DNA from: Clostridia bacterium
GTDB lineage: Bacteria; Bacillota; Clostridia; Christensenellales; Aristaeellaceae
NCBI GenBank assembly: GCA_017936765.1
Contig: JAGBEX010000022.1
Span: forward strand, 1 to 64,000
Reading direction: 5' to 3'
Length of the DNA: 64,000 nt
How positions within the stretch are numbered: position 1 is the stretch's first letter; every line of letters begins with the position of its first letter. Under the pieces are notes generated by a model, which saw only the letters and a list, made by a program, of their open reading frames with translations, was not told the origin of the DNA and searched no databases. The translations under genes were made by a program, and so were the position numbers. This document shows, in pieces, positions 33,155 through 42,944 of the stretch.

Positions 33155-33844
33155 TTAAAACGGCCAGTATTGACCCTGAATATCACGCAGGATCAGCACA
33201 TCGTCGATTTCATCATCGCCCACAAAGTAGCGGTAGGCCACCGGGGCAGCCTCTTCGGGTTCAAAATCGCCCACGGTGCTTTTCGCGCCGGACATATAGC
33301 TCTTCACCCAGCCGGGATGGAACAGCCGGAAGGTGTAGCCCTGGGGGCGCAGCTGCTGGAAGAGCATATGCATCTCCATGTTCAGCGCCGCCTTGGACAC
33401 GCAGTAGGGGAAATCCTTCACCCGCTGCATCAGGGGGATGACCCCCGTCTCGGAAGAGAAGGTGCAAAGGCGCTTTTTGCCCGTTTGCATCAGGGGCAGG
33501 AAAGCCTCCACCACCCGCAGCGGCCCCATGGAATTGACCTGGAAGGCGCTCATAAAGCCTTCTGCATCCTCCGTTTTGGGGAAGATGCCTGCGCAGTTGA
33601 CCAGGTAATCCACGCGGTCAGTCATGCCCGCCACCAGCGCGGCGGCGCTTTTCACAGACTGGTCGTCCCCTACGTTGAGGGGGATGATGTGCAGCTTTTC
33701 CGGATACTGCTGCTGAAGCTCGCCCAGCTGCGGCCAATCCGGCATGAACTGCCCGGCAAAAACGGTGTAGCCGTTTCTCACATAGTTCTCCACCAGCGAA
33801 AGACCGATGCCCCGATCTGCGCCGGTTATGACGACGTATTCCAT
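33155..33844 (-). CDS. Short-chain dehydrogenase/reductase
   Basis: The 229-residue classical SDR has TGADRGIG at residues 7-14 for NAD(P) binding, LVNCAGIFP, the catalytic serine in FSSETG and YCVSK as the catalytic Tyr-Lys pair. The substrate is unknown. It lies 1 bp after the ThuA-like gene and directly before the degenerate SDR gene, so the three form one operon, possibly for oxidising or reducing a sugar-derived polyol or keto-acid. Confidence 0.9.
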   Translation of the reverse strand: MEYVVITGADRGIGLSLVENYVRNGYTVFAGQFMPDWPQLGELQQQYPEKLHIIPLNVGDDQSVKSAAALVAGMTDRVDYLVNCAGIFPKTEDAEGFMSAFQVNSMGPLRVVEAFLPLMQTGKKRLCTFSSETGVIPLMQRVKDFPYCVSKAALNMEMHMLFQQLRPQGYTFRLFHPGWVKSYMSGAKSTVGDFEPEEAAPVAYRYFVGDDEIDDVLILRDIQGQYWPF

Positions 33845-33845
33845 C

Positions 33846-34538
33846 TTACTTCTCCTTGTTCATGCACCAGTTCATGGCGTTGACCAGCAGCTTCTGGAAC
33901 TGCGGATTCTGCCACACGGCCAGGATGTGGCCGGGGATCAGCGTGCAAAGCCTGCCCTTGCCCACCTCCCGCACATAGGCGGCGGGCATGGTGGCGGCAT
34001 GGTCGGAGGAGGACTCCATCAGCACCAGCGCGTCATCCACGGACATCTCGATCTGATAATGCTCGTCCCGTTCGCAGAAGGTCTCCACCCCGGCGGTCAC
34101 AGGGTGGGGTACATCTAGCACGCGGTAGGTCACCGGGCAGCGGGGCGGGTGGGTCACAAACTGGCAGCCCACAAAGTTGATGTACTCCCGGGCGGGGGTG
34201 ATGGTGTTCTCCGCCATGTTCTTTTCCGTGAAGGAAGCGCCTGCGTGAACAACCAGGAAGCCGCCGCCGTTTTTCACATAGTCCTCAAAGTCCCTGGGGG
34301 TGCATTCGTTCACGCCGTCCTCAAACCAGGTGACGCTGTTGCCGCTGGTCAGGTGGTTGCCCTTGCAGCAGATGATCAGCTCATACTGCTGCAAGTCAGC
34401 AGCGGTGAGCATATCCTTGGCATCCTCCATGAAGGTCATCTGGTCGTAGAACTCCGTCAGGTAGGAAAATCCTGCCTTGATCACCTCTGCCGGGTGCCAG
34501 ATATCGCCGCAGATCACTAAAATCTTGCCCATATACAT
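33846..34538 (-). CDS. ThuA-like domain protein
   Basis: The 230-residue cytoplasmic protein has the ThuA (trehalose utilisation) class I glutamine-amidotransferase-like fold: ILVICGDIWHPAEVI, YELIICCKGNHLT, FEDYVKNGGGFLVVHAG, ITPAREYINFVGCQFVTHPP and GKGRLCTLIPGHILAVWQNPQFQKLLVNAMNWC. ThuA proteins are linked to disaccharide or sugar-acid metabolism, but the chemistry is poorly known. AGGGAAAGG lies upstream; the start may be 34538 or the ATG two codons later. A strong promoter lies at 34584-34612. Confidence 0.85.
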   Translation of the reverse strand: MYMGKILVICGDIWHPAEVIKAGFSYLTEFYDQMTFMEDAKDMLTAADLQQYELIICCKGNHLTSGNSVTWFEDGVNECTPRDFEDYVKNGGGFLVVHAGASFTEKNMAENTITPAREYINFVGCQFVTHPPRCPVTYRVLDVPHPVTAGVETFCERDEHYQIEMSVDDALVLMESSSDHAATMPAAYVREVGKGRLCTLIPGHILAVWQNPQFQKLLVNAMNWCMNKEK

Positions 34539-34583
34539 ATTCCTTTCCCTATGTTGTTTGAACGTTCCGATCACCGTGCCTTG

Positions 34584-34612
34584 ATTATAGCGGAAAAGGC
34601 ACATTGTTACAA
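34584..34612 (-). promoter_or_regulatory. Sigma-A promoter for the ThuA-SDR operon
   Basis: On the minus strand TTGTAA (34607-34612), 17-bp spacer and TATAAT (34584-34589) stand about 46 bp before the start at 34538. It separates ThuA-SDR-SDR from the upstream genes. Confidence 0.75.
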
Positions 34613-34619
34613 CAGGAGA

Positions 34620-35083
34620 TTATTCAATGGCGATGCCGTAGTCCAGCACCACATTGCCGTTTTCATCCGGGGTGGTGTAGCGGGGGCAGTTGCAGCGTTC
34701 GAAGCACCAGTCCCCTTCGCTACGGGTGTAGCCCCGCTCTGCCAGTGCATCCAGACAGGCCTGATGGGTCTCCATGGTGTACAAATCCCCGCTGCCCTCT
34801 TTCGCTTGCAGGTAGCACACAGCATACTTCCTGGCGGGGATCGCCACCGCCTCGTAGCCCTCCGGCACAGCGGTACCCTCCGGGAAGAACATGCCGATCC
34901 ACCTCTCCGGCGCGCCGTCCACAATGCGCACCGCACCGACGTAAGCATCGCCGTTCTCCGTTAGGACGGGCTGCTGCTCCAGCGGCTCAAACCAGCCATT
35001 GCTCCACCATTCGCCCCAGTTGGTGCCGCGCTTACCGATCAGCACACACCCCGGCCACATCTCCTGCTGAATATCCACGATCT

Positions 35084-35087
<4 letters not shown>
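34620..35087 (-). CDS. GyrI-like small-molecule-binding protein
   Basis: The 155-residue protein resembles the AraC effector-binding/GyrI-like domain: VLIGKRGTNWGEWWSNGWFEPLE at the start, YVGAVRIVDGAPERWIGMFFPEGTAVPEGYEAVAIPARKYAV in the middle and YTMETHQACLDALAERGY before the C-terminus. There is no DNA-binding domain, so it may bind a toxic or signalling small molecule. It overlaps the phosphotransferase stop by ATGA with AAGGAGG upstream, implying coupling. Confidence 0.8.
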
Positions 35088-35998
<911 letters not shown>

Positions 35999-36003
35999 TG
36001 TGC

Positions 36004-36999
36004 TCACCACTTGTAGCTTTGATCCACCTTGCGCTGCAATGCTTCCTCGGTCTCATCGTCGCGGATGCGGCGGGCGGCCACAATGCGGCGCTCCTCCTCA
36101 TCGTCCACGCAGGTGATCAGCAGCAGCAGCTGATCCTGGGGCTGCACGTCGATGCCCACATAGAACACGGAGTTGTTCACCAGCTCGCTGATGGCCTCCT
36201 TGCGCCAGGCAATGCTGTCGGAGCTGATCTTGGTAAAGTTCATGAAGTTGTGATCCCTGGCGTTGAGGCTCAACTCCGCTACGGAGAAGATCACATAGCG
36301 GCCATCCTCGTACATGGTATCGAAGGTGATGAAGGGATTCTTGCGATAGTAGCTGATCTTCTCGTAATTGCGCAGATTGCCGAACATGGCGCCGGTCTTC
36401 ATGTTGTGACCGTACACCAGCAGGGTGTAGGGCCGGGTGTGCAGGTCGATGCTCTCATCCAGGAACAGCGCGCCGTTCACATTGTGATAGCCCCGGTAGT
36501 CCCGGCGGAGGTAGTAGGCGTTGTCCCGCTGCACCACGGCTTCCTCCAGCATATCGGGGATGCTCAGCCAGCCGATGATATCGCTGTTCTGGCGGCGCAG
36601 CTTCTGGAAGCGGGAGCTGATGGTGGCATAGGGGTTTCCGGGGTAGCGCAGCGCCTCCAGCTGCGTGAGAGGCGTGGGCGTGGGCGAGGCCGTGGCCTGG
36701 GGTTCCAGGGTGGCCGTGGGTTCGGCCGTGGGGGAAGGGGTGGGCGCATCGGTAGGTGCCTCGGTTTCTGCGTAATACAATTCCCGCAGCTCCTTGGAGG
36801 CGTTCTGCGCGGCAAAATAGTCCACCGCATAGGCGATGAGCTGCCAGGCGCTGAAGATCAGCACACAGCCCAGCACGATGGCGCAGGCCAGCATCTGCCA
36901 GCGGCGCTTCTGCTCGGTAGGCAGATAGGTATACTTGCGTTGCTTTTTGCGGCTGGTATGGTTTTGTCCCGGAATATGCCCGCGCTGCACCGTCGTCAC
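36004..36999 (-). CDS. srtB: Class B sortase
   Basis: The 331-residue membrane transpeptidase has an N-terminal membrane anchor (about residues 35-60, MLACAIVLGCVLIFSAWQLIAY). A Pro/Thr-rich linker (about 80-112) follows, then the sortase B barrel: IIGWLSIPDM, catalytic His in VYGHNMKTGAMFG, catalytic Cys in LLITCVDDEEERR and Arg in RIVAARR. It links surface proteins to peptidoglycan or pili. No sortase substrate is seen beside it. The first residues are basic and cytoplasmic. It starts the APH transcript on the minus strand. Confidence 0.92.
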   Translation of the reverse strand: MTTVQRGHIPGQNHTSRKKQRKYTYLPTEQKRRWQMLACAIVLGCVLIFSAWQLIAYAVDYFAAQNASKELRELYYAETEAPTDAPTPSPTAEPTATLEPQATASPTPTPLTQLEALRYPGNPYATISSRFQKLRRQNSDIIGWLSIPDMLEEAVVQRDNAYYLRRDYRGYHNVNGALFLDESIDLHTRPYTLLVYGHNMKTGAMFGNLRNYEKISYYRKNPFITFDTMYEDGRYVIFSVAELSLNARDHNFMNFTKISSDSIAWRKEAISELVNNSVFYVGIDVQPQDQLLLLITCVDDEEERRIVAARRIRDDETEEALQRKVDQSYKW

Positions 37000-37177
37000 C
37001 CCTCTCTTTTTTTATCGGCCATTCCACGGCACAAGGCCGTGTACTGGCTACACTTCGGTCAACGCAAGCGTTGACCTCGTTAGTCGGGGCGAAACGCCCC
37101 TCCCTTTTTTATTTTACATCTTACCACCTGCAATGGGGCTATGTCAACGAATGGAATTTACATTCACAGTTAATCCA
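37000..37177. other. Intergenic region left of the mannan operon
   Basis: It contains GGGGCGAAACGCCCC followed by a T run (37086-37110), a plus-strand terminator, and CAACGC/GCGTTG pairs near 37055. No gene is supported. Confidence 0.5.
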
Positions 37178-37195
37178 TTTTGTTAGCTAACAAAA
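37178..37195. promoter_or_regulatory. Perfect 18-bp palindromic operator of the mannan locus
   Basis: TTTTGTTAGCTAACAAAA is an exact palindrome 59 bp upstream of the -35 box. LacI- and XylR-type operators have this TTAG/CTAA form, and a LacI-family gene is the third gene downstream. A weaker related site, AACCTAACGGTTAA, lies at the start of the transcript near 37292. Confidence 0.65.
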
Positions 37196-37254
37196 TTTCG
37201 GCTTCCAGTTCCTCCCAAGGTGTTTGAAGCCTTGATATTTTGTCCTTTGGCCGC

Positions 37255-37284
37255 TTGACAGCCAGAATATACATAATGTATAAT
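37255..37284 (+). promoter_or_regulatory. Sigma-A promoter of the mannan operon
   Basis: Consensus TTGACA (37255-37260), 18-bp spacer and TATAAT (37279-37284) lie 63 bp upstream of the GH113 start. Confidence 0.85.
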
Positions 37285-37346
37285 ATTCAAGAACCTAACG
37301 GTTAACTTAATACAGAAAGGCCTGGCTTACCAGAAAGGTTATCACC

Positions 37347-38297
37347 ATGCGTTACATCAACGGCTGTACCTTTGCCTTTATGAGTCCCCGGGGCTTCACC
37401 CAGAAGGAAGAATGGAAGCGTTCCCTGCGCCTGATGGTGGAATCCACCGGCTGCGACACGGTGATCCTTCCCGTGGGCGCGCTGCAGGATCATTGCTATT
37501 CCACCAAGGTGGACTACACGACCCCCGATGTCATGAGCATGGACGACGTTCGTGCCGTGGCTGATGAAGTGCGCAAGCTCGGCCTGCACCTGGTGGTCAA
37601 GGCCATGGTGAACGTTCGCGACGGCTATTGGCGCGCCTATATCCGCTTCTTCGATACCTACGTTCCCACCGAACCCACCTGGGAGCAGTGGTTCGCCAGC
37701 TACGACGAATTTGTGGTGGAGCTGGCCAAGACCGCCCAGGAGGTGGGCGCCGAAATGTTCTGCCTGGGCTGCGAAATGGTGGGTACCGACCACCGTGCCG
37801 ACGAGTGGCGCGACCTTATCGCCCAGGTTCGCAAGGTGTACCATGGCCCCCTGACCTACAACTGCGATAAGTTCCAGGAGCATCACGTCACCTGGTGGGA
37901 CGCGGTGGACGCCATTTCCTCCTCCGGCTATTATCCCATCGACCAGCTGGAAGAGCATTTCCAGCGCGTGGAAGCCGTGGCCGAGAAGTTCAACAAGCCC
38001 TTCTTCTTTATGGAAAGCGGCTGCCCCAGCCGCGAGGGCAGCGAGTATATCCCCAACAACTGGAACTACGGCGGCGAGCAGAGCAACGAAGCCCAGGCCC
38101 GCTGGTACCAGGCCTACACCGATATGCTCATCAAGCATCCCAAGATCCGTGGCTCCGTGTGGTGGGACTGGAGCGCCATCCGCCTCTACCCCATCGAGAC
38201 TGCCGCCACCAACAATGGCTATTGCACCTACGGCAAGCCTGCCGAGAAGATTTTGCAGGCCTACTCCCGCGCCATCGCTGAGCGCGAAAGCAAGTGA
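37347..38297 (+). CDS. GH113 family beta-mannanase/oligomannosidase
   Basis: The 316-residue (beta/alpha)8-barrel enzyme belongs to GH113. Glu143 in LGCEMVG is the likely acid/base and Glu223 in FMESGCPS the nucleophile; YNCDKFQEH and SSGYYPI are other conserved sites. There is no signal peptide, so it works inside the cell on imported beta-1,4-manno-oligosaccharides; known gut Firmicutes GH113 enzymes cut from the reducing end. It is the first gene of the mannan operon, with the epimerase 14 bp downstream. Confidence 0.88.
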   Translation: MRYINGCTFAFMSPRGFTQKEEWKRSLRLMVESTGCDTVILPVGALQDHCYSTKVDYTTPDVMSMDDVRAVADEVRKLGLHLVVKAMVNVRDGYWRAYIRFFDTYVPTEPTWEQWFASYDEFVVELAKTAQEVGAEMFCLGCEMVGTDHRADEWRDLIAQVRKVYHGPLTYNCDKFQEHHVTWWDAVDAISSSGYYPIDQLEEHFQRVEAVAEKFNKPFFFMESGCPSREGSEYIPNNWNYGGEQSNEAQARWYQAYTDMLIKHPKIRGSVWWDWSAIRLYPIETAATNNGYCTYGKPAEKILQAYSRAIAERESK

Positions 38298-38311
38298 AAG
38301 GAAGCGAACCC

Positions 38312-39472
38312 ATGCTGTTTAGCGAGCTGAAAACGCACCTCACAACCAAGATCCTCCCCTTCTGGGAGAACCTGGCCGATGAAAAGAACGGCGGCTATTA
38401 TGGCTATGTGGACAAGAACCTGGTGGTGAAGCCGGAAGCCCACAAGGGCTGCATCCTCAACAGCCGCACCCTGTGGACCTTCGCCACCGCCGCCCGCGTG
38501 CTGGGTGACGACCGCTACCTGACCTACGCCAAGCGCGCCTACGACTTCATGGAGAAGTTCGAGGATCACGAGAATGGCGGCGTGTACTGGTCTGTGACCC
38601 CCGAGGGTACGCCCCTTGACCTCACCAAGCACACCTATTGCCAGGCCTTCGCCATCTATGGTCTGGCAGCCTACGCCCGCGCCACCGGCCTCACCGAGCC
38701 GCTGGACAAGGCCATGAAGCTTTTCCGCATCATTGAGGACAAATGCGCCGATGAGGGCGGCTATGGCGAAGCCTACAAGCCCGATTTCTCCCCCGAGAGC
38801 AACGAGAAGCTCTCCGAAAACGGCGTCATGGCCTCCCGCACCATGAACACCCTGCTCCATGTGCTGGAAGCCTATGCAGAGCTGTACCGTGCGGGTGGCA
38901 ACGAGGACGTGCGCAAGGCCGGCGTCACCTGCCTGGAGCGCTTCCTGAACGTGATGTACAACCGCAAGGAGCGCCGCCTGGAGGTCTTCTACGACGCGGA
39001 CTACAAGTCCCTGCTGGATATGCAGTCCTTCGGCCACGACATCGAAGCCAGCTGGCTGATGTGGGACGCAGTGGAGTGCATGATCCCCGAAAACGAGCGC
39101 GAACCCTACAAGGCCATGTGCCTCACCCTGGCCGAGTCCGTGTACGAGCGCGCCTGGACCGACCACGGTCTGAAGAACGAAATGGTGGATGGCGAGATCG
39201 ACGAGCTGCGCATCTGGTGGGTGCAGGCCGAGACCCTGCTGGGCTACGCCAACGCCTACGACCTCACCGGCAACGAGCTGTATAAGACCACGGTGGAAGC
39301 GCAGTGGGAGACCATTCAGCGCATGATCGTTGACCCCCGTCCCAATGGCGAGTGGTACTGGTCCGTCTACGAGGACGGCAGCATGACCGAGCGCCCCATG
39401 GTGGAGGAGTGGAAATGCCCCTACCACAATGGCCGTATGTGCCTGCGCATCATTGAGCAGGGCAGAATCTGA
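38312..39472 (+). CDS. Cellobiose/mannobiose 2-epimerase
   Basis: The 386-residue (alpha/alpha)6-barrel protein belongs to the N-acylglucosamine 2-epimerase family. Conserved stretches are NGGYYGYVD near the start, NSRTLWTFATAAR, GGVYWSV, KHTYCQAFAIYGLAAYAR, SFGHDIEASWL and EWKCPYHNGRMC, matching cellobiose 2-epimerases with their catalytic histidines. In mannan pathways it converts mannobiose to mannosyl-glucose for the GH130_1 phosphorylase, which is encoded downstream. AAAGGAAG decides the start at 38312. Confidence 0.92.
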   Translation: MLFSELKTHLTTKILPFWENLADEKNGGYYGYVDKNLVVKPEAHKGCILNSRTLWTFATAARVLGDDRYLTYAKRAYDFMEKFEDHENGGVYWSVTPEGTPLDLTKHTYCQAFAIYGLAAYARATGLTEPLDKAMKLFRIIEDKCADEGGYGEAYKPDFSPESNEKLSENGVMASRTMNTLLHVLEAYAELYRAGGNEDVRKAGVTCLERFLNVMYNRKERRLEVFYDADYKSLLDMQSFGHDIEASWLMWDAVECMIPENEREPYKAMCLTLAESVYERAWTDHGLKNEMVDGEIDELRIWWVQAETLLGYANAYDLTGNELYKTTVEAQWETIQRMIVDPRPNGEWYWSVYEDGSMTERPMVEEWKCPYHNGRMCLRIIEQGRI

Positions 39473-39505
39473 ACCGTCTGAAGCTGCGAACAAAAGGAGT
39501 TATCC

Positions 39506-40513
39506 ATGGGAAATGTCACCATGCGCGACATCGGCAAAAAGGTGGGTGTCAGCGCGGTTACCGTATCCAAGGCGCTGGCGGGCAAATCCGGCGTAAGCGA
39601 GGAAATGCGCCAGCGGATCGTGGATATCGCTACGGAAATGGGCTATGTGAATCCCAACTCCCTGCAGGGACAAAACGCCCGGCGGCTGGATGTGGGCATC
39701 CTGGTGCCTGACTACTATTTCTCCGGCGAATCCTTCTACTTCACCTTTTACCGTCACCTGGTGCAGGAGCTTTCCGATGCAGGGCATTTCGGCCTGATGG
39801 AGCTTTTGAGCAAGGAGGCCGATACCCAGCTGACGCTGCCCCACCTGCTGCGCAGCAACCGGGTGGACGCGCTGATCCTGCTGGGACAGCCCAGCAAGGA
39901 ATACGTGCGGATGATCGTCAAGCAGCCGCTGCCGGTGGTGTTCCTGGACTTCTTTGACGAGAGTGCCCTGGCCGATGCCGTGGTGGGCGACAACACCTAC
40001 GGCACCTACCGGCTCACCAACCACCTCATCAAAAACGGCCACCGGGACATCGGCTTTGTGGGCAACTGCCGGGCCACCTCCTCCATCATGGATCGCTACC
40101 TGGGCTTCTACCGGGCCATGATCTCCCACGAGCTGCCCATCCGGGAGGAGTGCATCCTCTCCGACCGCAGCGACAGCGGCGATAACATCCCCCTCATCCT
40201 GCCGGAAAAGCTGCCCACCGCCTTTGTGTGCAACTGCGATGTGGTGGCGCGCCGCCTGATCGACCAATTGCAGGAGCAGGGCTGCCGCGTGCCGGAGGAC
40301 GTGTCCGTGGTGGGCTTTGACGATTTCACCATGGGCAACAATGCGCCCCCGGCACTCACCACCTTCCGGGTGGACTTCCACTCCATGGCACAGCTGGCCG
40401 TGAAAATGGTCACCGACCGCTGTGCCGGTCTCCAGCGCCCCTTTGGCCGCGTGGTGGTCAGCGGGCAACCCATCTACCGTGATTCTGAGCGGGCTATCTC
40501 CGCTGAAGAATAA
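39506..40513 (+). CDS. LacI-family transcriptional regulator
   Basis: The 335-residue repressor has an N-terminal LacI helix-turn-helix (TMRDIGKKVGVSAVTVSKALAGKSGVSEEMRQRI) and hinge, then a periplasmic-binding-like sensor ending in VSVVGFDDFTMGNNAPPALTTF. Encoded within the mannan operon, it most likely binds the palindrome at 37178-37195 and is induced by a manno-oligosaccharide. AAAGGAG lies upstream. The position inside the operon suggests autoregulation. Confidence 0.93.
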   Translation: MGNVTMRDIGKKVGVSAVTVSKALAGKSGVSEEMRQRIVDIATEMGYVNPNSLQGQNARRLDVGILVPDYYFSGESFYFTFYRHLVQELSDAGHFGLMELLSKEADTQLTLPHLLRSNRVDALILLGQPSKEYVRMIVKQPLPVVFLDFFDESALADAVVGDNTYGTYRLTNHLIKNGHRDIGFVGNCRATSSIMDRYLGFYRAMISHELPIREECILSDRSDSGDNIPLILPEKLPTAFVCNCDVVARRLIDQLQEQGCRVPEDVSVVGFDDFTMGNNAPPALTTFRVDFHSMAQLAVKMVTDRCAGLQRPFGRVVVSGQPIYRDSERAISAEE

Positions 40514-40563
40514 ACATTTGCATAACCTGTTTACTCAACATACAGAAAGCGAGGAATTCCATC

Positions 40564-41595
40564 ATGTCCAAGGTCAAGATTCTCAACGCTGGCTCTCTCC
40601 CGAATATCCCCTGGCAGGATAAGCCCGCCGATCTGAAGACCGCCGCCCCCGTGTGGCGCTACACCGGCAACCCCGTGATGGGTCGCAACCCCACGCCCGA
40701 AATCGCCCGCATCTTCAACTCTGCCGTGGCTCCCTGGGAGGATGGCTACATCGCTGTGCTGCGCGGCGAGCAGGTCAATGGCATTCCTTATGTGTACATC
40801 GGCCGCTCCAAGGACGGCATCAACTGGGACGTGGATCGCGAGAAGGTTCCCTTTGTGGACGACAACGGCAATCCCAAGATGCCCCACTATGCCTATGACC
40901 CCCGCCTGGTGAAGGTGGATGACACCTACTATATCATCTGGTGTACCGATTTCTTCGGCGCCTCCATCGGCATGGCCAAGACCAAGGACTTCAAGACCTT
41001 CACCCGCATCGAGAACCCCTTCATCCCCTTCAACCGCAACGCCGTTCTCTTCCCCCGCAAGATAGGCGGTATGTTCAAGATGATGTCCCGTCCCTCCGAC
41101 TCCGGCCACACCCCCTTCGGCGATATCTTCGTGTCCGAGTCTCCTGACATGGAATACTGGGGACATCACCGCCACGTGATGGGCCGCGGCTCCAAGTGGT
41201 GGGAATCCGTCAAGATCGGCTCCGGCGCTGCTCCCATCGAGACCACCGAGGGCTGGCTGCTGTTCTACCACGGCGTGGCCACCACCTGCAATGGCTTTGT
41301 GTACTCCATGGGCGGCGCCATCCTGGACATCAACGAGCCCAGCAAGGTGCTGTATCGCTGCGAGAACCACCTGCTGACTCCCGAAGAGCCTTACGAGACC
41401 ACCGGCTTCGTGCCCAACGTGGTATTCCCCTGCGCCACCCTGCAGGATGAAGACACCGGCCGCATCGCCATCTACTACGGCGCTGCCGATACCAACGTTG
41501 GCCTGGCCTTCACCACCGTGGACGAGATCGTGGCCTACATCAAGGAACACTCCGACCTGCAGTGGGGCGACGACATCCCCGACGTGGACTACTAA
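40564..41595 (+). CDS. GH130 beta-1,4-mannooligosaccharide phosphorylase (GH130_2-like)
   Basis: The 343-residue five-bladed beta-propeller enzyme uses phosphate to release mannose 1-phosphate from the non-reducing end. GH130 markers are GNPVMGRNPTPE, FNSAVAPWEDGY, HYAYDPRLVKVDD (the catalytic Asp), MMSRPSDSGHTPFGDIF and FYHGVATTCNGFVYSMGGAILD. Its size fits the GH130_2 mannooligosaccharide phosphorylases better than the longer mannosylglucose enzymes. No signal peptide. It starts 50 bp after the LacI gene with GAGGAATT. Confidence 0.9.
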   Translation: MSKVKILNAGSLPNIPWQDKPADLKTAAPVWRYTGNPVMGRNPTPEIARIFNSAVAPWEDGYIAVLRGEQVNGIPYVYIGRSKDGINWDVDREKVPFVDDNGNPKMPHYAYDPRLVKVDDTYYIIWCTDFFGASIGMAKTKDFKTFTRIENPFIPFNRNAVLFPRKIGGMFKMMSRPSDSGHTPFGDIFVSESPDMEYWGHHRHVMGRGSKWWESVKIGSGAAPIETTEGWLLFYHGVATTCNGFVYSMGGAILDINEPSKVLYRCENHLLTPEEPYETTGFVPNVVFPCATLQDEDTGRIAIYYGAADTNVGLAFTTVDEIVAYIKEHSDLQWGDDIPDVDY

Positions 41596-41599
41596 GATA

Positions 41600-41755
41600 C
41601 GTTCAAAGGGGCGCTGCCCCTTTGATCCCCGCCAGAGGGCTTTCAGCCCTCTGGACTCCCTTTTTGGGATGCCCGGCAGGGTGATCTCCGAGAAGGGGTC
41701 ACGCCGCACGGAGGGTGCGGCGCGACGCGCCGACAGACCCTCCAAGATGATTGAA
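41600..41755. repeat. Dispersed GC-rich palindromic repeat between the GH130 genes
   Basis: GGGGCGCTGCCCC, CCAGAGGGCTTTCAGCCCTCTGGACTCCC and a GGGGTCACGCCGC stretch match the intergenic block at 53905-54055 in order and orientation. The hairpins may also lower expression of the downstream gene. Confidence 0.75.
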
Positions 41756-41766
41756 GGAGAATGCTT

Positions 41767-42939
41767 ATGCAGCCTCGCAGCTTTTCTTCCCTGATGGAGG
41801 CCTACGAGCGCCTCATCGCCCGTCCCAATCCGGTGAACGAGCATTTCTACAACGGCCTGTTCAACCGCTATGCCTATCCCGTGCTGACCCGCGAGCATGT
41901 GCCTCCCTTCTGGATGTATGACGCGGATCCCGCCACCAATCCCTACATGATGCAGCGTCTGGGCGTGAACGCTGTGCTGAACGCGGGCGCCATCAAGGTG
42001 AACGGCAAGTACTGCATGGTGGTGCGCGTGGAAGGTGCCGACCGCAAGTCCTTCTTTGCCGTGGCCGAATCCGACAAGCCCACCGAGGGCTTCCGCTTCC
42101 GTGATTATCCCATCACGCTGCCCGACACCTGCGCCGAGGAGACCAATGTGTACGATATGCGCCTGACCCAGCACGAGGATGGCTGGATCTACGGCGTTTT
42201 CTGCTCCGAGAGCAAGGATCCCAACAACGCCGACCTGTCTGCTGCCGTGGCGGCCGCCGGCATCGTGCGCACCAAGGATCTGGACACCTGGGAGCGCCTG
42301 CCCAACCTGGTCACCCTGCGCTCTCCCCAGCAGCGCAATGTGGTGCTGCATCCCGAATTTGTGGACGGCCAGTACGCCTTCTACACCCGCCCCATGGACG
42401 ATTTCATCGAGACCGGCTCCGGCGGCGGCATCGGCTTTGGCCTGTGCAAGGACATCACCAACGCGGTGATCGATGAGGAGAAGATCATCTCCGCCCGCAA
42501 GTACCACACCATCACCGAGGCGAAGAACGGCGCTGGCGCTACCCCCATCAAGTGCGACAAGGGCTGGATCCACATTGCCCACGGCGTGCGCAACACCGCC
42601 GCTGGCCTGCGCTATGTCCTCTACGCCTTCATGACCGACCTGAAGGATCCCGCCAAGGTCATCGCCGAACCCAGCGGTATGCTGCTTGGCCCCCTGGGCC
42701 ACGAGCGCGTGGGCGACGTGAGCAACGTGACCTTCTGCAACGGCGCTATTGCTGACGACAACGGCAAGATCTACATCTACTACGCTTCCTCCGACACCCG
42801 TATGCACGTGGCCGAGACCGACGTGGATCGCCTGTGCGACTACCTGCTGAACACCCCCGCTGATCCCCTGCGCAGCCCCGATTGCGTGAAGCAGCGCTGC
42901 CAGCTGATCGAAAAGAACCTAAAGTTCCTGGGGAGGTAA
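41767..42939 (+). CDS. GH130 4-O-beta-D-mannosyl-D-glucose phosphorylase (GH130_1-like)
   Basis: The 390-residue enzyme splits mannosyl-glucose with phosphate into mannose 1-phosphate and glucose. The longer N-terminus ([33 protein letters not shown]) and the [16 protein letters not shown] segment with the catalytic Asp are typical of GH130_1, as are [19 protein letters not shown] and the C-terminal C-rich tail. Together with the epimerase it finishes the mannobiose route. GAAGGAGA at the right spacing makes 41767 the start, not the ATG at 41761. Confidence 0.9.
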   Translation: MQPRSFSSLMEAYERLIARPNPVNEHFYNGLFNRYAYPVLTREHVPPFWMYDADPATNPYMMQRLGVNAVLNAGAIKVNGKYCMVVRVEGADRKSFFAVAESDKPTEGFRFRDYPITLPDTCAEETNVYDMRLTQHEDGWIYGVFCSESKDPNNADLSAAVAAAGIVRTKDLDTWERLPNLVTLRSPQQRNVVLHPEFVDGQYAFYTRPMDDFIETGSGGGIGFGLCKDITNAVIDEEKIISARKYHTITEAKNGAGATPIKCDKGWIHIAHGVRNTAAGLRYVLYAFMTDLKDPAKVIAEPSGMLLGPLGHERVGDVSNVTFCNGAIADDNGKIYIYYASSDTRMHVAETDVDRLCDYLLNTPADPLRSPDCVKQRCQLIEKNLKFLGR

Positions 42940-42944
42940 GCGCG

